A stretch of DNA of 64,000 nt from Halocatena marina (GCF_023276375.1 NZ_JALLPK010000001.1:3038001-3102000); one strand, 5' to 3'. Counted from the first letter of the stretch, positions 19,538 through 29,610 are shown. Numbers and translations: made by a program. The notes: a model not told the origin generated them from the letters alone.

Positions 19538-21385
19538 CTACAGAGTGTGACGCCCATCGCCAGGCGCAACGTGACGGTCAGGTGGAGAAGCTAACTCGTT
19601 CATCTGTGAAGCATTCTGAGTGCCTTGCAGTTCATTGCGGTCGATGAGGAACACGATGTCCGTATCCGACGTTCGTATTCGCTTGATTCTCGTGTCGTAC
19701 CCCTCGAATCGGGTCTTGAGTTCGTCTGGAACGGTCGGGACGGTGACGGTCTGACCGCTCTCGTTTTTCGTGACGTGCTCTGCTTGCGTGATGATCACCG
19801 GGGGCGTTCCGTTGATCGCGTTGAGATCAGACTCGGATTCCGCACAGGCAACGGTTGCTTCGCTCCGGACGAGATACCACGGTAAGGGCAGCGTATCGAA
19901 CCACCCCTCATTGCGCGTACACGATGGTTTGTTGTAGATCGGATTACCCTTGACGAGCGGCGAGCCGTAGATCAGAACATCAGTTCCCTCGTCTTCCTTT
20001 TGTGCGATCTGTTCGATCTCGTGTACTGTTGGGTGGATATCGTCCGTCGGCTGGGCGTACTGGACGAGTTCGTTGTCAGGTGATTGTGGTTCGAGATAGA
20101 CGCTGTGAACGGCCATACCGACAACCTGTGTGCTGGCGAGCAAGAGCACCAATCCAAGTACGCCCGCGTTCGCCCATCGACGAGCAGTAACGGCCCCATA
20201 GGTCTTTCTGACGATGACTCCAGCACCGACTGCTGCTGGCACTGCCAGTGGAAGCACCACGTGAACTGCAGCCCACGGGGCCTTGATGTCGGTGATAAGT
20301 GGATAGCCGATCAGCGATGCCACACCCCAAGCGAAGGTGAACGTGACGATCGGGCGCGGTTGATCTGCGGCGTAGCGGTTTACCAGAAAGCCAATGAGTG
20401 CAAGTAGACAGAGCGCCACCGAGCCGTAGCCAATCGTTAGGAGAAGATCACCAAGATACGGCAGATAGGCGTGCTCTGCCCGTCCACCGACGACCCAGAA
20501 ACTGTAGAGGCTGCTGAACGAGCCGGCGGTCGATTCTACGACAACGTCGAATAAGAGCGACGGATTGGTTATGGCGTTCAACCCGACGTTCGTCTCCGAG
20601 ACGTGAATGGATCCGTTCTTTCGTGGGGCATAGAACATCACGCTGATAATCAAGAACTCGACGAGACCAGCGAGAAGAGCGGTTCGGTGTCGTGAAAGTC
20701 CATCAATAACGCGTTTGCTATTATCTACGGCGACGGCCAGCCATTCTTGATCTCGGTACCGCGCGACGAGAAGTCGCTGATCGAGAAGCACAGCGAGCGC
20801 ACCGATCCAACAGAGGAGATACACGAGCGCGTTTTCTTTCGCACTGAACCCCAACGCAATCGCTCCAGTGGCCCCCAAGATGTATCGGGTCCGGGGGGTA
20901 TCGACCGCCCGTACGAGAAACGCAAAGGCAGCGAACATGAACGCACCAACGAGTGGGTCACCACGCATGAACCGCGAGTAGTAGAGAACGACGGGGTCGA
21001 TAGCCAGAAACAGCGCCAGTGCGACAACTTCGAGGCGTCGTAATCGGTCACGGAGCAAGAGCGCGGTGAGCGGGAGGAGACCAGTCACCAACGCCGGAGC
21101 AATGCGCATGGTTGCATCAGTGGTTCCGAATAGCTCGAACAGGAGCGGGTTGACGTGGTGATAGAACGGCCCGTGGATGACGGGCATGTAGCTGTAGTTC
21201 CCGGTCTGTATGTAATCGAGCGTCCAGAAGCCGACACGAGCCTCGTCCCAGTGCGCAACTCGGTCGCCGAGGAGCATGAACCGGGCAATCAGCGCGAAAA
21301 CGGTGATCGAAACGACGAATGCTATCGTCCGATAACGATCGCTATTTCGTTCCCAATCCCGGTTCGTGTGGGCGGGGAGTTCCAT
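19538..21385 (-). CDS. Agl23-like membrane glycosyltransferase-family protein
   Basis: A 615-residue protein with about a dozen hydrophobic segments. The N-terminal loop WDEARVGFWTLDYIQTGNYSY holds the acidic pair typical of GT-C/ArnT-like glycosyltransferases. The following IHGPFYHHVNPLLFELFG and YYSRFMRGDPLVGAF are characteristic of the haloarchaeal flippase-associated Agl23 family. A soluble ~150-residue C-terminal part follows residue ~450. The likely role is in lipid-linked sugar handling for protein glycosylation. No other agl genes are nearby, so the call rests on sequence alone. ATG 21385 preferred over GTG 21403. Confidence 0.75.
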   Translation of the reverse strand: MELPAHTNRDWERNSDRYRTIAFVVSITVFALIARFMLLGDRVAHWDEARVGFWTLDYIQTGNYSYMPVIHGPFYHHVNPLLFELFGTTDATMRIAPALVTGLLPLTALLLRDRLRRLEVVALALFLAIDPVVLYYSRFMRGDPLVGAFMFAAFAFLVRAVDTPRTRYILGATGAIALGFSAKENALVYLLCWIGALAVLLDQRLLVARYRDQEWLAVAVDNSKRVIDGLSRHRTALLAGLVEFLIISVMFYAPRKNGSIHVSETNVGLNAITNPSLLFDVVVESTAGSFSSLYSFWVVGGRAEHAYLPYLGDLLLTIGYGSVALCLLALIGFLVNRYAADQPRPIVTFTFAWGVASLIGYPLITDIKAPWAAVHVVLPLAVPAAVGAGVIVRKTYGAVTARRWANAGVLGLVLLLASTQVVGMAVHSVYLEPQSPDNELVQYAQPTDDIHPTVHEIEQIAQKEDEGTDVLIYGSPLVKGNPIYNKPSCTRNEGWFDTLPLPWYLVRSEATVACAESESDLNAINGTPPVIITQAEHVTKNESGQTVTVPTVPDELKTRFEGYDTRIKRIRTSDTDIVFLIDRNELQGTQNASQMNELASPPDRHVAPGDGRHTL

Positions 21386-21638
21386 TGTATGCTCCCTGAC
21401 CACCTCGGGTTAGAATTCTTGTGATTCAACTCGACAGTCGCTATCGATCGACATACGTCGACCATTACTGTCTCCTCGACTCGATTCAAAATCCACTATC
21501 TTCCATTATAATTCAATCAGCTTATCTATAAATTATCTATTTATAGTGTGTATTTTAATTCGGTTTTGCTATTAGATGGACAGATAACAGTCGTTAGACA
21601 GCGGTACACCTTTGAGTGTCCCTCGCCACGCGGTGGGT

Positions 21639-22046
21639 ATGGTTTCACTCGGGTTAGTGGTTGCTCAGTTCAACAAGGAAGAGCCGATCACCCACGAGAT
21701 GGAAGAGCGTGCGCGGACAGCGGCGACAGAACGCGGGGCCGAAATCGTCGAGACGCTCGCGGTTCCAGGTTCGTACGATACACCGCTTGCGGCCGATCGG
21801 TTGGCGCGCAGAAAGGACATCGACGCCGTCGCAGTGCTCGGTGCAATCATTACGGGAGATACCGATCACGACCGCGTCATCGCCGATGCTGCTGCGCGCG
21901 GACTGACCGACGTTTCGATTGACCGGGATACGCCAGTTACACTTGGAATTACTGGGCCAGGAATGAGCGCATCGGAGGCGAAAGCGCGCATCGACTACGG
22001 TGCGACTGCTGTCGAAAGTGCTATCGATCTTGCGAAAGCGTTGTGA
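21639..22046 (+). CDS. ribH: 6,7-dimethyl-8-ribityllumazine synthase
   Basis: A 135-residue lumazine synthase that condenses the pyrimidine intermediate with dihydroxybutanone phosphate. Signature segments are VVAQFN, ETLAVPGSYDTPLAADRL and VLGAIITGDTDHDRVIADAAARGL, the last containing the catalytic histidine. The short form is usual in archaea. The ATG at 21639 is preceded by GGTGGG; the frame continues upstream to a non-family start. Its product is the substrate of RibE at 5.7 kb. The next gene starts two bases after its stop. Confidence 0.93.
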   Translation: MVSLGLVVAQFNKEEPITHEMEERARTAATERGAEIVETLAVPGSYDTPLAADRLARRKDIDAVAVLGAIITGDTDHDRVIADAAARGLTDVSIDRDTPVTLGITGPGMSASEAKARIDYGATAVESAIDLAKAL

Positions 22047-22048
22047 GT

Positions 22049-23197
22049 ATGGGCATGGATTTCACGGAGCGCGTTCAACGAGTTGAACCGAGTGCGACGC
22101 TTGCGATCAGCAACCTCGCATCGGAACTCGAAGCAGATGGTACCGATATTGTCGATTTGAGCGTTGGTGAACCCGATTTCCCGACGCCCGAACCGATTGT
22201 GCAGGCCGCAAAGGAGGCCATCGACGCTGGACACACTGGCTATGCCCCATCCAACGGGATTCCTGCGCTTCGGTCGGCGATCGCGGATTCGCTTACCGAC
22301 CGCGGTCTCTCGTACGCTGCCGAGAACATCATCGTCACGCCGGGCGGGAAGCAAGCGCTGTTCGAGGTTGTGCAGGCGCTCGTTGAGGATGGCAGCGAGG
22401 TAGTCCTGCTCGACCCCGCATGGGTTTCCTACGAAGCGATGGTGAAAATTGCTGGTGGATCGTTGAAACGCGTCGATCTCACGCCGCACGACTTCCAGCT
22501 CGAACCTGCACTCGACGAGCTTGCGTCGACCGTCTCCGAAAACACCGATCTTCTCATCGTGAACTCACCGAGTAACCCCTCGGGTGCGGTGTTCTCTGAT
22601 GCGGCGCTGCGCGGTGTGCGCGATCTAGCGACAGAGCACGATATCACAGTTATTGCGGATGAGATGTATGATCAGATCACCTACGGCGTCGAACCGACGA
22701 GCCTCGGGACGATGGCTGGTATGGGTGATCGGACAGTCACCGTCAACGGCTTCTCGAAAGCGTATTCGATGACTGGCTGGCGGCTCGGCTATCTCGCTGC
22801 ACCGTCTGAGCTTGTCGGGCAAGCCGGAAAGCTCCAGTCCCATTCGGTTTCGTCTGCGACGAACTTCGTCCAGCACGCGGGTGTCGTCGCGCTCGATGAG
22901 TGCGACGACGCAGTCAAAGAAATGCGGGATGCATTTGCGCGAAGACGCGACATGCTTGCTGATCTCTTTGCCGATCAGGGCGTCGATGTCCCGGTCGGTG
23001 ACGGCGCGTTCTATATGATGGTACCCGTTGCTGAGGACGATCAACAGTGGTGTGAGGGCGCCATCTCCGACGCCCACGTCGCTACTGTCCCCGGAAGTGC
23101 GTTTGGAACGCCCGGCTACGCGCGACTCTCCTACGCAGCGAGCACCGAGCGACTGAAAGAAGGCGTCGAGCGGTTGGTCGAAAACGGATATCTATAA
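22049..23197 (+). CDS. Class I PLP-dependent aminotransferase (aspartate-type)
   Basis: A 382-residue fold-type I aminotransferase. Motifs: LSVGEPDFPTPEPI at the start, YAPSNGIPALRSAIA, the NSPSNPSGAVFSD substrate loop, and the PLP lysine in VNGFSKAYSMTGWRLGYLA. The C-terminal arginine is in YARLSYAAS. The family is broad (aspartate, aromatic amino acids), so the exact substrate is uncertain. It begins two bases after ribH, suggesting co-transcription. An ATG at 22055 is an equally possible start. Confidence 0.88.
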   Translation: MGMDFTERVQRVEPSATLAISNLASELEADGTDIVDLSVGEPDFPTPEPIVQAAKEAIDAGHTGYAPSNGIPALRSAIADSLTDRGLSYAAENIIVTPGGKQALFEVVQALVEDGSEVVLLDPAWVSYEAMVKIAGGSLKRVDLTPHDFQLEPALDELASTVSENTDLLIVNSPSNPSGAVFSDAALRGVRDLATEHDITVIADEMYDQITYGVEPTSLGTMAGMGDRTVTVNGFSKAYSMTGWRLGYLAAPSELVGQAGKLQSHSVSSATNFVQHAGVVALDECDDAVKEMRDAFARRRDMLADLFADQGVDVPVGDGAFYMMVPVAEDDQQWCEGAISDAHVATVPGSAFGTPGYARLSYAASTERLKEGVERLVENGYL

Positions 23198-23279
23198 CAC
23201 AGTCGAAACAATTCCTATGCGAGAATCGTACGGGCGACCGGATAGTGCTGTGTGATGCAGACTGAGCGTCGGTTTTGTA

Positions 23280-23765
23280 TTAACAGCGTTCCTGACAGAT
23301 CCGGTCGATGATCCGTCCCGTAGAAAACAGCTCGCTCTCGGATCGTGGCTCCATTCCTGATGCCCGCTTGACTGCACAGGAAATACCGCGTTCTTCGAGC
23401 GCCGATTCGATCGCAGACTCATCGTGGTGTTGGTCGTGTCCAAGAAGAATAATGTCTGGCCCGATCCGTTCGATTGGAATGAAGATGTCCTCGGTGTGAC
23501 CGAGGTGCGCTTCATCAACCATATCCAACGCAGCAACCATGTCCCGTCGTTGGCGATCTGGCAGGATCGGCGACTCCTTGTGTGTGACGTTGTCCCGTCG
23601 AGCGATAATAACGTGGAGTTCATCGCCTATCTCCGCCCCCTCACGAAAATAATGTAGATGTCCGGGATGGAGAATGTCGAATGTTCCCTGTGCGACAACC
23701 GTTCGCCAGCCTTCTCCATTCCCATTCCCGTCCAGTTCGACATCCGTGTTTGTATTCATACTCAT
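23280..23765 (-). CDS. ribL: FAD synthase (archaeal RibL type)
   Basis: A nucleotidyltransferase of about 161 residues that transfers AMP to FMN. The HxGH motif is in [18 protein letters not shown]. The downstream [24 protein letters not shown] and [16 protein letters not shown] are typical of RibL. Two conserved C-terminal cysteines remain (SCAVKRAS and the last residue). The start is uncertain: an in-frame extension reaches TTG 23825 through a hexameric microsatellite, encoding an Asn/Glu-rich leader. I chose ATG 23765. It lies downstream of the JAMM gene on the same strand. Confidence 0.88.
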   Translation of the reverse strand: MSMNTNTDVELDGNGNGEGWRTVVAQGTFDILHPGHLHYFREGAEIGDELHVIIARRDNVTHKESPILPDRQRRDMVAALDMVDEAHLGHTEDIFIPIERIGPDIILLGHDQHHDESAIESALEERGISCAVKRASGMEPRSESELFSTGRIIDRICQERC

Positions 23766-23880
23766 ATCTAGATCCGGAGCCACATTCTCAATCTCGTTCT
23801 CATTCGCATCCACATTGATATTCAAAGTTAGATTTAGATTTGGATTCAGATTCGGATTCAGCTTCGAATTTGGATTTATC
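23735..23880. repeat. Degenerate hexanucleotide microsatellite
   Basis: On the minus strand the spacer after the JAMM stop runs as near-copies of a six-base unit: AAATCC, AAATTC, GAAGCT, GAATCC, GAATCT, GAATCC, AAATCT, AAATCT, drifting to GAATGA, GAACGA, GAATGG. It continues into the 5' part of the ribL frame. Because the unit is six bases, copy-number change keeps the frame and only lengthens or shortens the N-terminal leader. Confidence 0.7.
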
Positions 23881-24358
23881 GGCGTAGTTCTTCGTCGATA
23901 TCCTCTTGTGTGAAGTCGAAGAACTCCTCGTCGGGGAGTTCGACATCGAGAACTGGAAGAGAGGTTGGTTCTCCTTGCCGGTCGAATGCCTGCCAGTGGT
24001 GTGGACCGTAGGGTGCACCGAGGATGATGTGGACTGGTCCTTTCCCGAATGTTGCAATATCGGCGTCACTTGGTCGAAGCACACCGTTCGGATGGGAATG
24101 GATCGATCCGATCGTATGGCGATCGTTGGGAACCATACTTGTTTTCACCGTTGCACTCACAGGATTCGATTCCGTTCCGGGAATAACGAGGACCTCGGTT
24201 ATGACGGTCCCTGATTTATCGAGCCCGAGCGTCTGAGCGTCTTCGCCACGAAGCAGCCCCATATACTCGTTCGGATGGGTATTCTCCGCGGCCTCACGCG
24301 CGAATGCGAGCGTCTCTTCGGCGATGCCGAGGATCTCGTCCGACCGGAACAGACCCAT
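23876..24358 (-). CDS. JAMM/MPN+ metalloprotease (desampylase-like)
   Basis: A 160-residue protein of the Mov34/JAB1 family. The zinc-site signature is [20 protein letters not shown] (H-x-H-x7-S-x2-D). The acidic residue is probably the glutamate in [10 protein letters not shown], near residue 31. Haloarchaeal relatives cleave SAMP ubiquitin-like proteins from targets (HvJAMM family). The upstream-of-ribL location resembles the neighbourhood I recall for a Haloferax JAMM gene. Whether this one is the active desampylase or a paralogue cannot be told. Confidence 0.85.
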   Translation of the reverse strand: MGLFRSDEILGIAEETLAFAREAAENTHPNEYMGLLRGEDAQTLGLDKSGTVITEVLVIPGTESNPVSATVKTSMVPNDRHTIGSIHSHPNGVLRPSDADIATFGKGPVHIILGAPYGPHHWQAFDRQGEPTSLPVLDVELPDEEFFDFTQEDIDEELRR

Positions 24359-24528
24359 ACATATGTGAAGTCGCGGTTTCCATCTAAGGGTTCCGAAACG
24401 AATGTCGCTTTCCTGAAGCGCTATCCTAAGACGATACGAGGGGTGATCACGTTAGAATTAAAACGTAGGTCTTCCATCAGCTATCGGAAAGGGAAACGTT
24501 AAAACCGATGAGAGACGAGTACGGGGAA

Positions 24529-26403
24529 ATGTCACCTTCGCGTGTCTCTGTCACTATTGTCTACGATCTCGCACCGAACTGTACAATTGACGATGTCGAG
24601 GTCGGCGAGCACTACCACGCCACTGTCAACGGTGTTGTTGACTACGGTGTTTTTGTTGACCTCTCGGATCACGTCTCGGGACTTGTCCACGAGTCCGAAC
24701 TCGATGGAAGCTACGAATATGGCGATTCGTTCATTGTTCGCCTCGAAGAAGTGCTTGAAAACGGCGATCTGAGTTTCAGTGAAACTCGTCCCGTAGAGTA
24801 TCGCACAGATATTGTCGAACCGGGACGACTCATCACGGCCGCAGATCTTCAGGACGCTGTCGGTAAAACGGTCCATCTCGTTGGTGAAGTTGTTCAAATT
24901 CGACAGACATCGGGACCAACGCTCTTTCAGATCCGGGATGAGGTCGGAGTCGTGCCGTGTGCAGCCTTCGAAGAGGCTGGTGTCCGGGCGTATCCGGATA
25001 TCTCGGTGGGTGAAGTTGTCCGAGTAATTGGTACCGTCGAACAACACGGTGGCGCTCGGCAGCTCGAAATCGAATCACTCGAACCCGTCCCGAACCCGGA
25101 AGAAGTTCGGGCACAGCTCGATGAGTCGCTCGACGCTATTGCGGAACCGAACGAAGTCGATCCACTCGTTGACTGGTCTGGACTTGAAACGCTTCTTCCT
25201 GACCTCAGAACCGTCGCGAAGACGCTCCGCCGTGCCGTGCTTGACGGTCGACCGATCAGAATTCGCCATCACGCAGACGGTGATGGTATGTGCGCTAGCG
25301 TTCCGCTGCAGCTCGCGCTCGAACGGTTCATCGCTGAGCGCTACGAAACGCCCGACGCACCTCAGTACCTCTTGCGACGACTGCCGAGTAAAGCACCCTT
25401 CTACGAAATGGAAGACGTTACGCGTGATCTCAACCACGCGCTTTCCGATCGTGACCGTCACGGACAGAAGCTTCCGCTGTTCTTGATGCTCGATAACGGC
25501 TCGACGGAAGAGGACACACCCGCATACCGGACGCTCGCCGAATACGACGTCCCGATTGTCGTCGTCGATCACCATCATCCAGATCCAGAAGCAGTCGAGC
25601 CGTTCGTCGCAGAACACGTCAATCCGTATCTCCACGGTGAGGACTACCGTGTCACGACCGGGATGATGTCCGTCGAACTCGCACGGATGATCGACCCCGA
25701 ACTAACCGATGATGTCAAGCACGTTCCTGCAGTTGCAGGACTGTGTGATCGATCGCGTGCGGACGCGATGGACGACTATCTCGCGCTCGCCAGCGAAGCG
25801 GGCTACAGCGAAGAGAACATCGATGACATCGGTGAAGCACTCGATTACGCCGCGTTCTGGCTTCGATATGACGATGGAAACGGATTCGTCAACGATGTTC
25901 TGGATGTGGGATGTGACGATGCTGCTCGTCACGAAGAGCTGGTTTCGTTCCTCGCAGACCGGGCTAGCCGCGACCGCGATCGACAGCTCGATGTGACGCT
26001 CCCACACACAGAACACGAGCAGCTCGACAACGACGCACACCTCTACCGCGTCGATGTCGAACGTCATGCTCACCGCTTTACCTACCCTGCTCCGGGGAAG
26101 ACGACCGGCGCAGTCCACGATCACATGGTCCGCGAACACGATGGTGATCCAGTAATCACGATTGGCTACGGACCCGATTTCGCTGTACTCCGAAGTGACG
26201 GTGTGCGCCTCGATATTCCGGAGATGGTGTCCGCACTGGCTGATGAGCAGCTTGGAGCGGGTGTCAGTGGTGGCGGTCACCTCGTCGTAGGGAGTATCAA
26301 ATTTGTCTCCGGACGACGCGAAGAAGTGCTCGACGCGCTCGTCGAGAAGATGGCCGACGCAGATATCGATGAAGAGCTCCGAAGCACTCTTCTCCGTGAT
26401 TAA
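24529..26403 (+). CDS. S1-OB-DHH/DHHA1 phosphoesterase (RecJ-like)
   Basis: About 624 residues in four parts: an S1-type RNA-binding domain (~residues 20-75, VNGVVDYGVFVDLSDHVSGLVH), an OB fold (~95-175), a DHH core and a DHHA1 domain. DHH motifs look intact: RIRHHADGDGMCA, LMLDNGS, VVVDHHHPDP and the C-terminal GAGVSGGGHLVVGS. It is therefore probably an active single-strand nuclease or nucleotide phosphodiesterase. I chose ATG 24529 because ACGTTAAAACC lies about 27 bases upstream; ATG 24508 is possible. Divergent from the JAMM gene, a conserved-looking neighbourhood. Confidence 0.85.
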   Translation: MSPSRVSVTIVYDLAPNCTIDDVEVGEHYHATVNGVVDYGVFVDLSDHVSGLVHESELDGSYEYGDSFIVRLEEVLENGDLSFSETRPVEYRTDIVEPGRLITAADLQDAVGKTVHLVGEVVQIRQTSGPTLFQIRDEVGVVPCAAFEEAGVRAYPDISVGEVVRVIGTVEQHGGARQLEIESLEPVPNPEEVRAQLDESLDAIAEPNEVDPLVDWSGLETLLPDLRTVAKTLRRAVLDGRPIRIRHHADGDGMCASVPLQLALERFIAERYETPDAPQYLLRRLPSKAPFYEMEDVTRDLNHALSDRDRHGQKLPLFLMLDNGSTEEDTPAYRTLAEYDVPIVVVDHHHPDPEAVEPFVAEHVNPYLHGEDYRVTTGMMSVELARMIDPELTDDVKHVPAVAGLCDRSRADAMDDYLALASEAGYSEENIDDIGEALDYAAFWLRYDDGNGFVNDVLDVGCDDAARHEELVSFLADRASRDRDRQLDVTLPHTEHEQLDNDAHLYRVDVERHAHRFTYPAPGKTTGAVHDHMVREHDGDPVITIGYGPDFAVLRSDGVRLDIPEMVSALADEQLGAGVSGGGHLVVGSIKFVSGRREEVLDALVEKMADADIDEELRSTLLRD

Positions 26404-26470
26404 TGAGACAGTATCTGGATTATAAGTCTCAGATCCAGATTCTCGAACATTTGTTCGTATGAGTTTGAAC

Positions 26471-28174
26471 TCACCATTTGGGTTCGAATTCGAGCGCGTT
26501 AGCGAGCACTAACGCTATCAGGATGGCGATACCGAGGGCGGCGATGATTCCGACGGGAATAGGAGTGGGCAATTCCTCGTTCTTACCGCGCCAATCCGCA
26601 TCAAACACGCTGCTGAAGTACTCCCCGACCGCATCACCCATCAACACGACTGCTATTTCACGATTTTCCCGCGCTGAATAGGGATTCCAATTGAGACTTC
26701 CAACGACTACCTGATCGCTGTCGACGATCACACCCTTGGCGTGGATCTTCTCAAACCGTCCGTTTGGCTCTGCCAATCGCACTTCGAGCGGTGAATCTCC
26801 TGCGAGCCGATTGAGCCGCTCGGCGAGGGCTCGGTTCTCGTCTTGCACATACCAAGCGTTACTCAGAAGGATACGAACCTCGACCCCACGGCGTGCGGCT
26901 TGGAGTGCCGCCTGTGTGAATGGACCGTCGAATCCCTCTATCGACACCTGTACGACACTAATGCTCTCGGTGGCATTGTTCATCACTGCAAGAAGCTCCG
27001 GTTCCGCATTATCGGGTGCAGCGAGAAGTCGTGTCTGTTCGACTGGAACTGTTTTCGGTGGAACGGTCGAAGGATACGATTCGAACGACGGCTCCGATGG
27101 CTCGAACGTCTCATTTCGACTGAATTCTCGCCACCGTTTCGTGTCCAGCCATCCAGTATCGGCCGCAAATACTGCTGCAAGCTCATCTGCGGTGACTGAA
27201 TCGCGAACGATCGCTCCCCACCCCCGGTTCGAGTGACCGCCAACGCCGGACGGTTTCCAATTTTCGGTCATCACGAGCGCCCGGTCGTCGACGACAGCGT
27301 ACTTCGCGTGATGATAGGCATATCGCGCACGCTCCCCCCCGAGAACGTGGACATCGATGCCAGCGGCTGTCAACCGATCGAGTACAGTTTTTTCCTGTGT
27401 TGTGATGCCACCGACTGGCCCACTCTCGACGAGCACCTCGACGTGGACACCACGGCGGTGCGCCCGAACGAGTGCAGAGGCGATCCGATCGGACGTGAAG
27501 GTGTATCCACCGAGGAGAATTCGATCGGTGGCCGAATCGAGCGTCGAAGCAGGGGCTTTGGGTGCGTCCGGGAGCACGAACAGCCGAGCGGCGGACGGGC
27601 CACTTTCGACAACCGAAAGATCGGTAGCACCGAACGGTTCCCACGTCCATTCTCCACTATCCCGTTGATACAACTCACCTTCCGGCGCATCACTGTATTC
27701 GACCGTTGTGACCGAGGTGCCATCTCTCACGAGACGAACCCGTTCGCCGGCGTTCGAGAGACTGATTTTGCCTGTCAGTTGCAGAACCGGCTCGTCGGTC
27801 ATATTTTTAACCGCTTTCGGTTCCGTCGAAAGCACGATCCGGCCGCTCACGGTTCTGTTCGGCAGTGATACCACTGATTCCTCATCACGAAGCTCCCAAC
27901 CGCTCACATTCGTTTTCCGAGGCACATCGATAACGACGAACTCACCTCGATCATCGTCAGTGACAGGATTCGGATAAACGCGAACGATTTCGATTCCAGC
28001 TGCGCGTTCGGTATCAGAAGCGATGGTTGTAACGCCCGTACTGTTCGTGGGTCCGACAGCAAGAGCGATCGAAGACGTTCCGAGGAGCAAAACACTCGCG
28101 ACGAGGATCAGCTTCAGACCCCACCCTCGCTCAGACCCCGACTCGGACTCGGAAACACGCTCAACTGTGACCAC
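26471..28174 (-). CDS. Secreted/membrane-anchored phospholipase D-family protein
   Basis: A 567-residue protein with an N-terminal membrane/signal helix (LKLILVASVLLLGTSSIALA), then a lamin-tail-like beta domain (~50-160) and two PLD domains. The HKD motifs are HHAKYAVVDD (~residue 288) and IHAKGVIVDS (~residue 488), each followed by N-W. A C-terminal helix (IIAALGIAILIALVLANAL) would anchor it outside the cell. The start is a GTG with a TTTTATATTC box about 27 bases upstream, indicating leaderless initiation. The N-terminus has an ESESGSE hexamer-repeat tract. The substrate is unknown: nuclease or lipase. Confidence 0.85.
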   Translation of the reverse strand: MVTVERVSESESGSERGWGLKLILVASVLLLGTSSIALAVGPTNSTGVTTIASDTERAAGIEIVRVYPNPVTDDDRGEFVVIDVPRKTNVSGWELRDEESVVSLPNRTVSGRIVLSTEPKAVKNMTDEPVLQLTGKISLSNAGERVRLVRDGTSVTTVEYSDAPEGELYQRDSGEWTWEPFGATDLSVVESGPSAARLFVLPDAPKAPASTLDSATDRILLGGYTFTSDRIASALVRAHRRGVHVEVLVESGPVGGITTQEKTVLDRLTAAGIDVHVLGGERARYAYHHAKYAVVDDRALVMTENWKPSGVGGHSNRGWGAIVRDSVTADELAAVFAADTGWLDTKRWREFSRNETFEPSEPSFESYPSTVPPKTVPVEQTRLLAAPDNAEPELLAVMNNATESISVVQVSIEGFDGPFTQAALQAARRGVEVRILLSNAWYVQDENRALAERLNRLAGDSPLEVRLAEPNGRFEKIHAKGVIVDSDQVVVGSLNWNPYSARENREIAVVLMGDAVGEYFSSVFDADWRGKNEELPTPIPVGIIAALGIAILIALVLANALEFEPKW

Positions 28175-28227
28175 ACGGTCCGCTGGTTTCGGTATTGAAT
28201 ATAAAACTACGGATGAGCTGAGTCTCG

Positions 28228-29610
28228 TTACAGCGCTGTTTCCGGTTCGGCTGTCGCTTTTGCTGCTCGTTCGGCCTCTACTTGCACGATGTACGAACGG
28301 TCGTCGGTGTATTCACGGGTACGTTCGAGTGCGCTTTGGGTGCCAATCTGGTTGAGTGACCAAGCTGCGCTCGCCCGTACATTGTCGTCTCCGTCGTCCG
28401 CAAGGAGGTCCGAAAGCGGTTCGATGGCTCGGGTATCACCGATGCGTCCGAGTGCTCTCGCAGCTGCACTACGGACCTCCGGTTCATCAGCAACGAGTCT
28501 GTCAGCGACGGTTTGGGTCGCTTCGTCTGATCCGATCTCCCCGATAGCTTTGAGCGTTACTTTCTGCAGAGCGGGATCAGTGTCGCCCTCGATGTACGGA
28601 AGGACCGTTTCGAGAGCTCTGTCGTCGCCGATTTTTCCGAGCACTTCGATTGAATCTTTGTCCCGCTTTTGTGCGCGCTGATTCATCTCTTCAAATGCCG
28701 CATCAGGACCCATCCGACACAGCGCATCGATGCAGTTCTCCTGCATGAACTGGGAATCGAGCTTATCTAGCGCGAGGAGAATCTTCTCAGGATCATTTTC
28801 CGACTCGGCAATGCGCACCACACTGAGTTCGGGTGGGTAATCCTTGCGATTCTCCGACGTCAGCTCGTCGTAAAATCCCAACTGTTTGAGCTGTTGGTGG
28901 ACAGTTAGATCGCTCCACTCCTGTGCTTCTTCGAGCTCGTTTTGCAGCTCTTCTGACGCTGCGAGAAGCGTATCGATGGTTTCCGCGTCGTCGTCTGGAT
29001 CGAGGTCTGCTGATTTGGTCGCATCCATCACGTTCGTGATGGTTCCCGTCACCGATTCGATGGATTCGTTTTCGATGGTGAAATCAGAATCGAGCGCCTC
29101 ATTCGCCGCTTCGAGAAACGACGCGACAGCTTCGATGACTTCCGATTTACCCTGCTCGGTCCATTGGGTCTCTGCGATCTTGACGCCGACCGAATCGAGT
29201 GTTTCGACGACGTCGCTCGCGTACGGACCGCGCTGTTCCTCGATCGCGTCACGAATCTCTTCGATACGCTCTTCGAGTTGAACGCGTGGATCCTCCTCAT
29301 CGTCATCGTCATCGCCGTCGTCTTCGTCTTCGGCGTCTGCATCGGGTTCTGGCAGTGCTTCGACGTCAGTGGCGACCGCATCGAGTCTTGCTTCGATTTC
29401 GTCGAGATCTGACTCCGTTTCTGCTGATTCGAGGTCTGTTTCGATCGATTCGAGTCGTTCAGAGAGCGCTTCTGGAGTGACTGGCTCATCGTCGTCGGTC
29501 GTTGGCTCCTCACTCTCGTTGGTCTCGGAAACGTCGGGATCGGTGTCTGTGGCTCCCGAGGCCTCCGTCGCGTCGGTCGTGGCCTCGGAGTCGTCATCCC
29601 CGTTACTCAT
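28228..29610 (-). CDS. HEAT-repeat protein with acidic N-terminal region
   Basis: A 460-residue protein. Residues 1-125 are highly acidic and Thr/Ser/Glu-rich, including a DDGDDDDDEEDP run. A helical middle part (~125-270) contains coiled-coil-like glutamate-rich stretches. The C-terminal ~190 residues hold about five HEAT/PBS-lyase-type repeats, such as ALQKVTLKAIGEIGSDEA, EVRSAAARALGRIGDTRA and NVRASAAWSLNQIGTQSA. Such repeats act as protein-binding scaffolds. No enzyme motif is seen and no partner is evident from the neighbours. Confidence 0.8.
   Translation of the reverse strand: MSNGDDDSEATTDATEASGATDTDPDVSETNESEEPTTDDDEPVTPEALSERLESIETDLESAETESDLDEIEARLDAVATDVEALPEPDADAEDEDDGDDDDDEEDPRVQLEERIEEIRDAIEEQRGPYASDVVETLDSVGVKIAETQWTEQGKSEVIEAVASFLEAANEALDSDFTIENESIESVTGTITNVMDATKSADLDPDDDAETIDTLLAASEELQNELEEAQEWSDLTVHQQLKQLGFYDELTSENRKDYPPELSVVRIAESENDPEKILLALDKLDSQFMQENCIDALCRMGPDAAFEEMNQRAQKRDKDSIEVLGKIGDDRALETVLPYIEGDTDPALQKVTLKAIGEIGSDEATQTVADRLVADEPEVRSAAARALGRIGDTRAIEPLSDLLADDGDDNVRASAAWSLNQIGTQSALERTREYTDDRSYIVQVEAERAAKATAEPETAL

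Noticed and set aside
19447-19647. 66-codon plus-strand frame
   Set aside because: It overlaps the 3' part of the Agl23-like gene antisense and has no recognisable domain, although the twin 10-mers lie just upstream.
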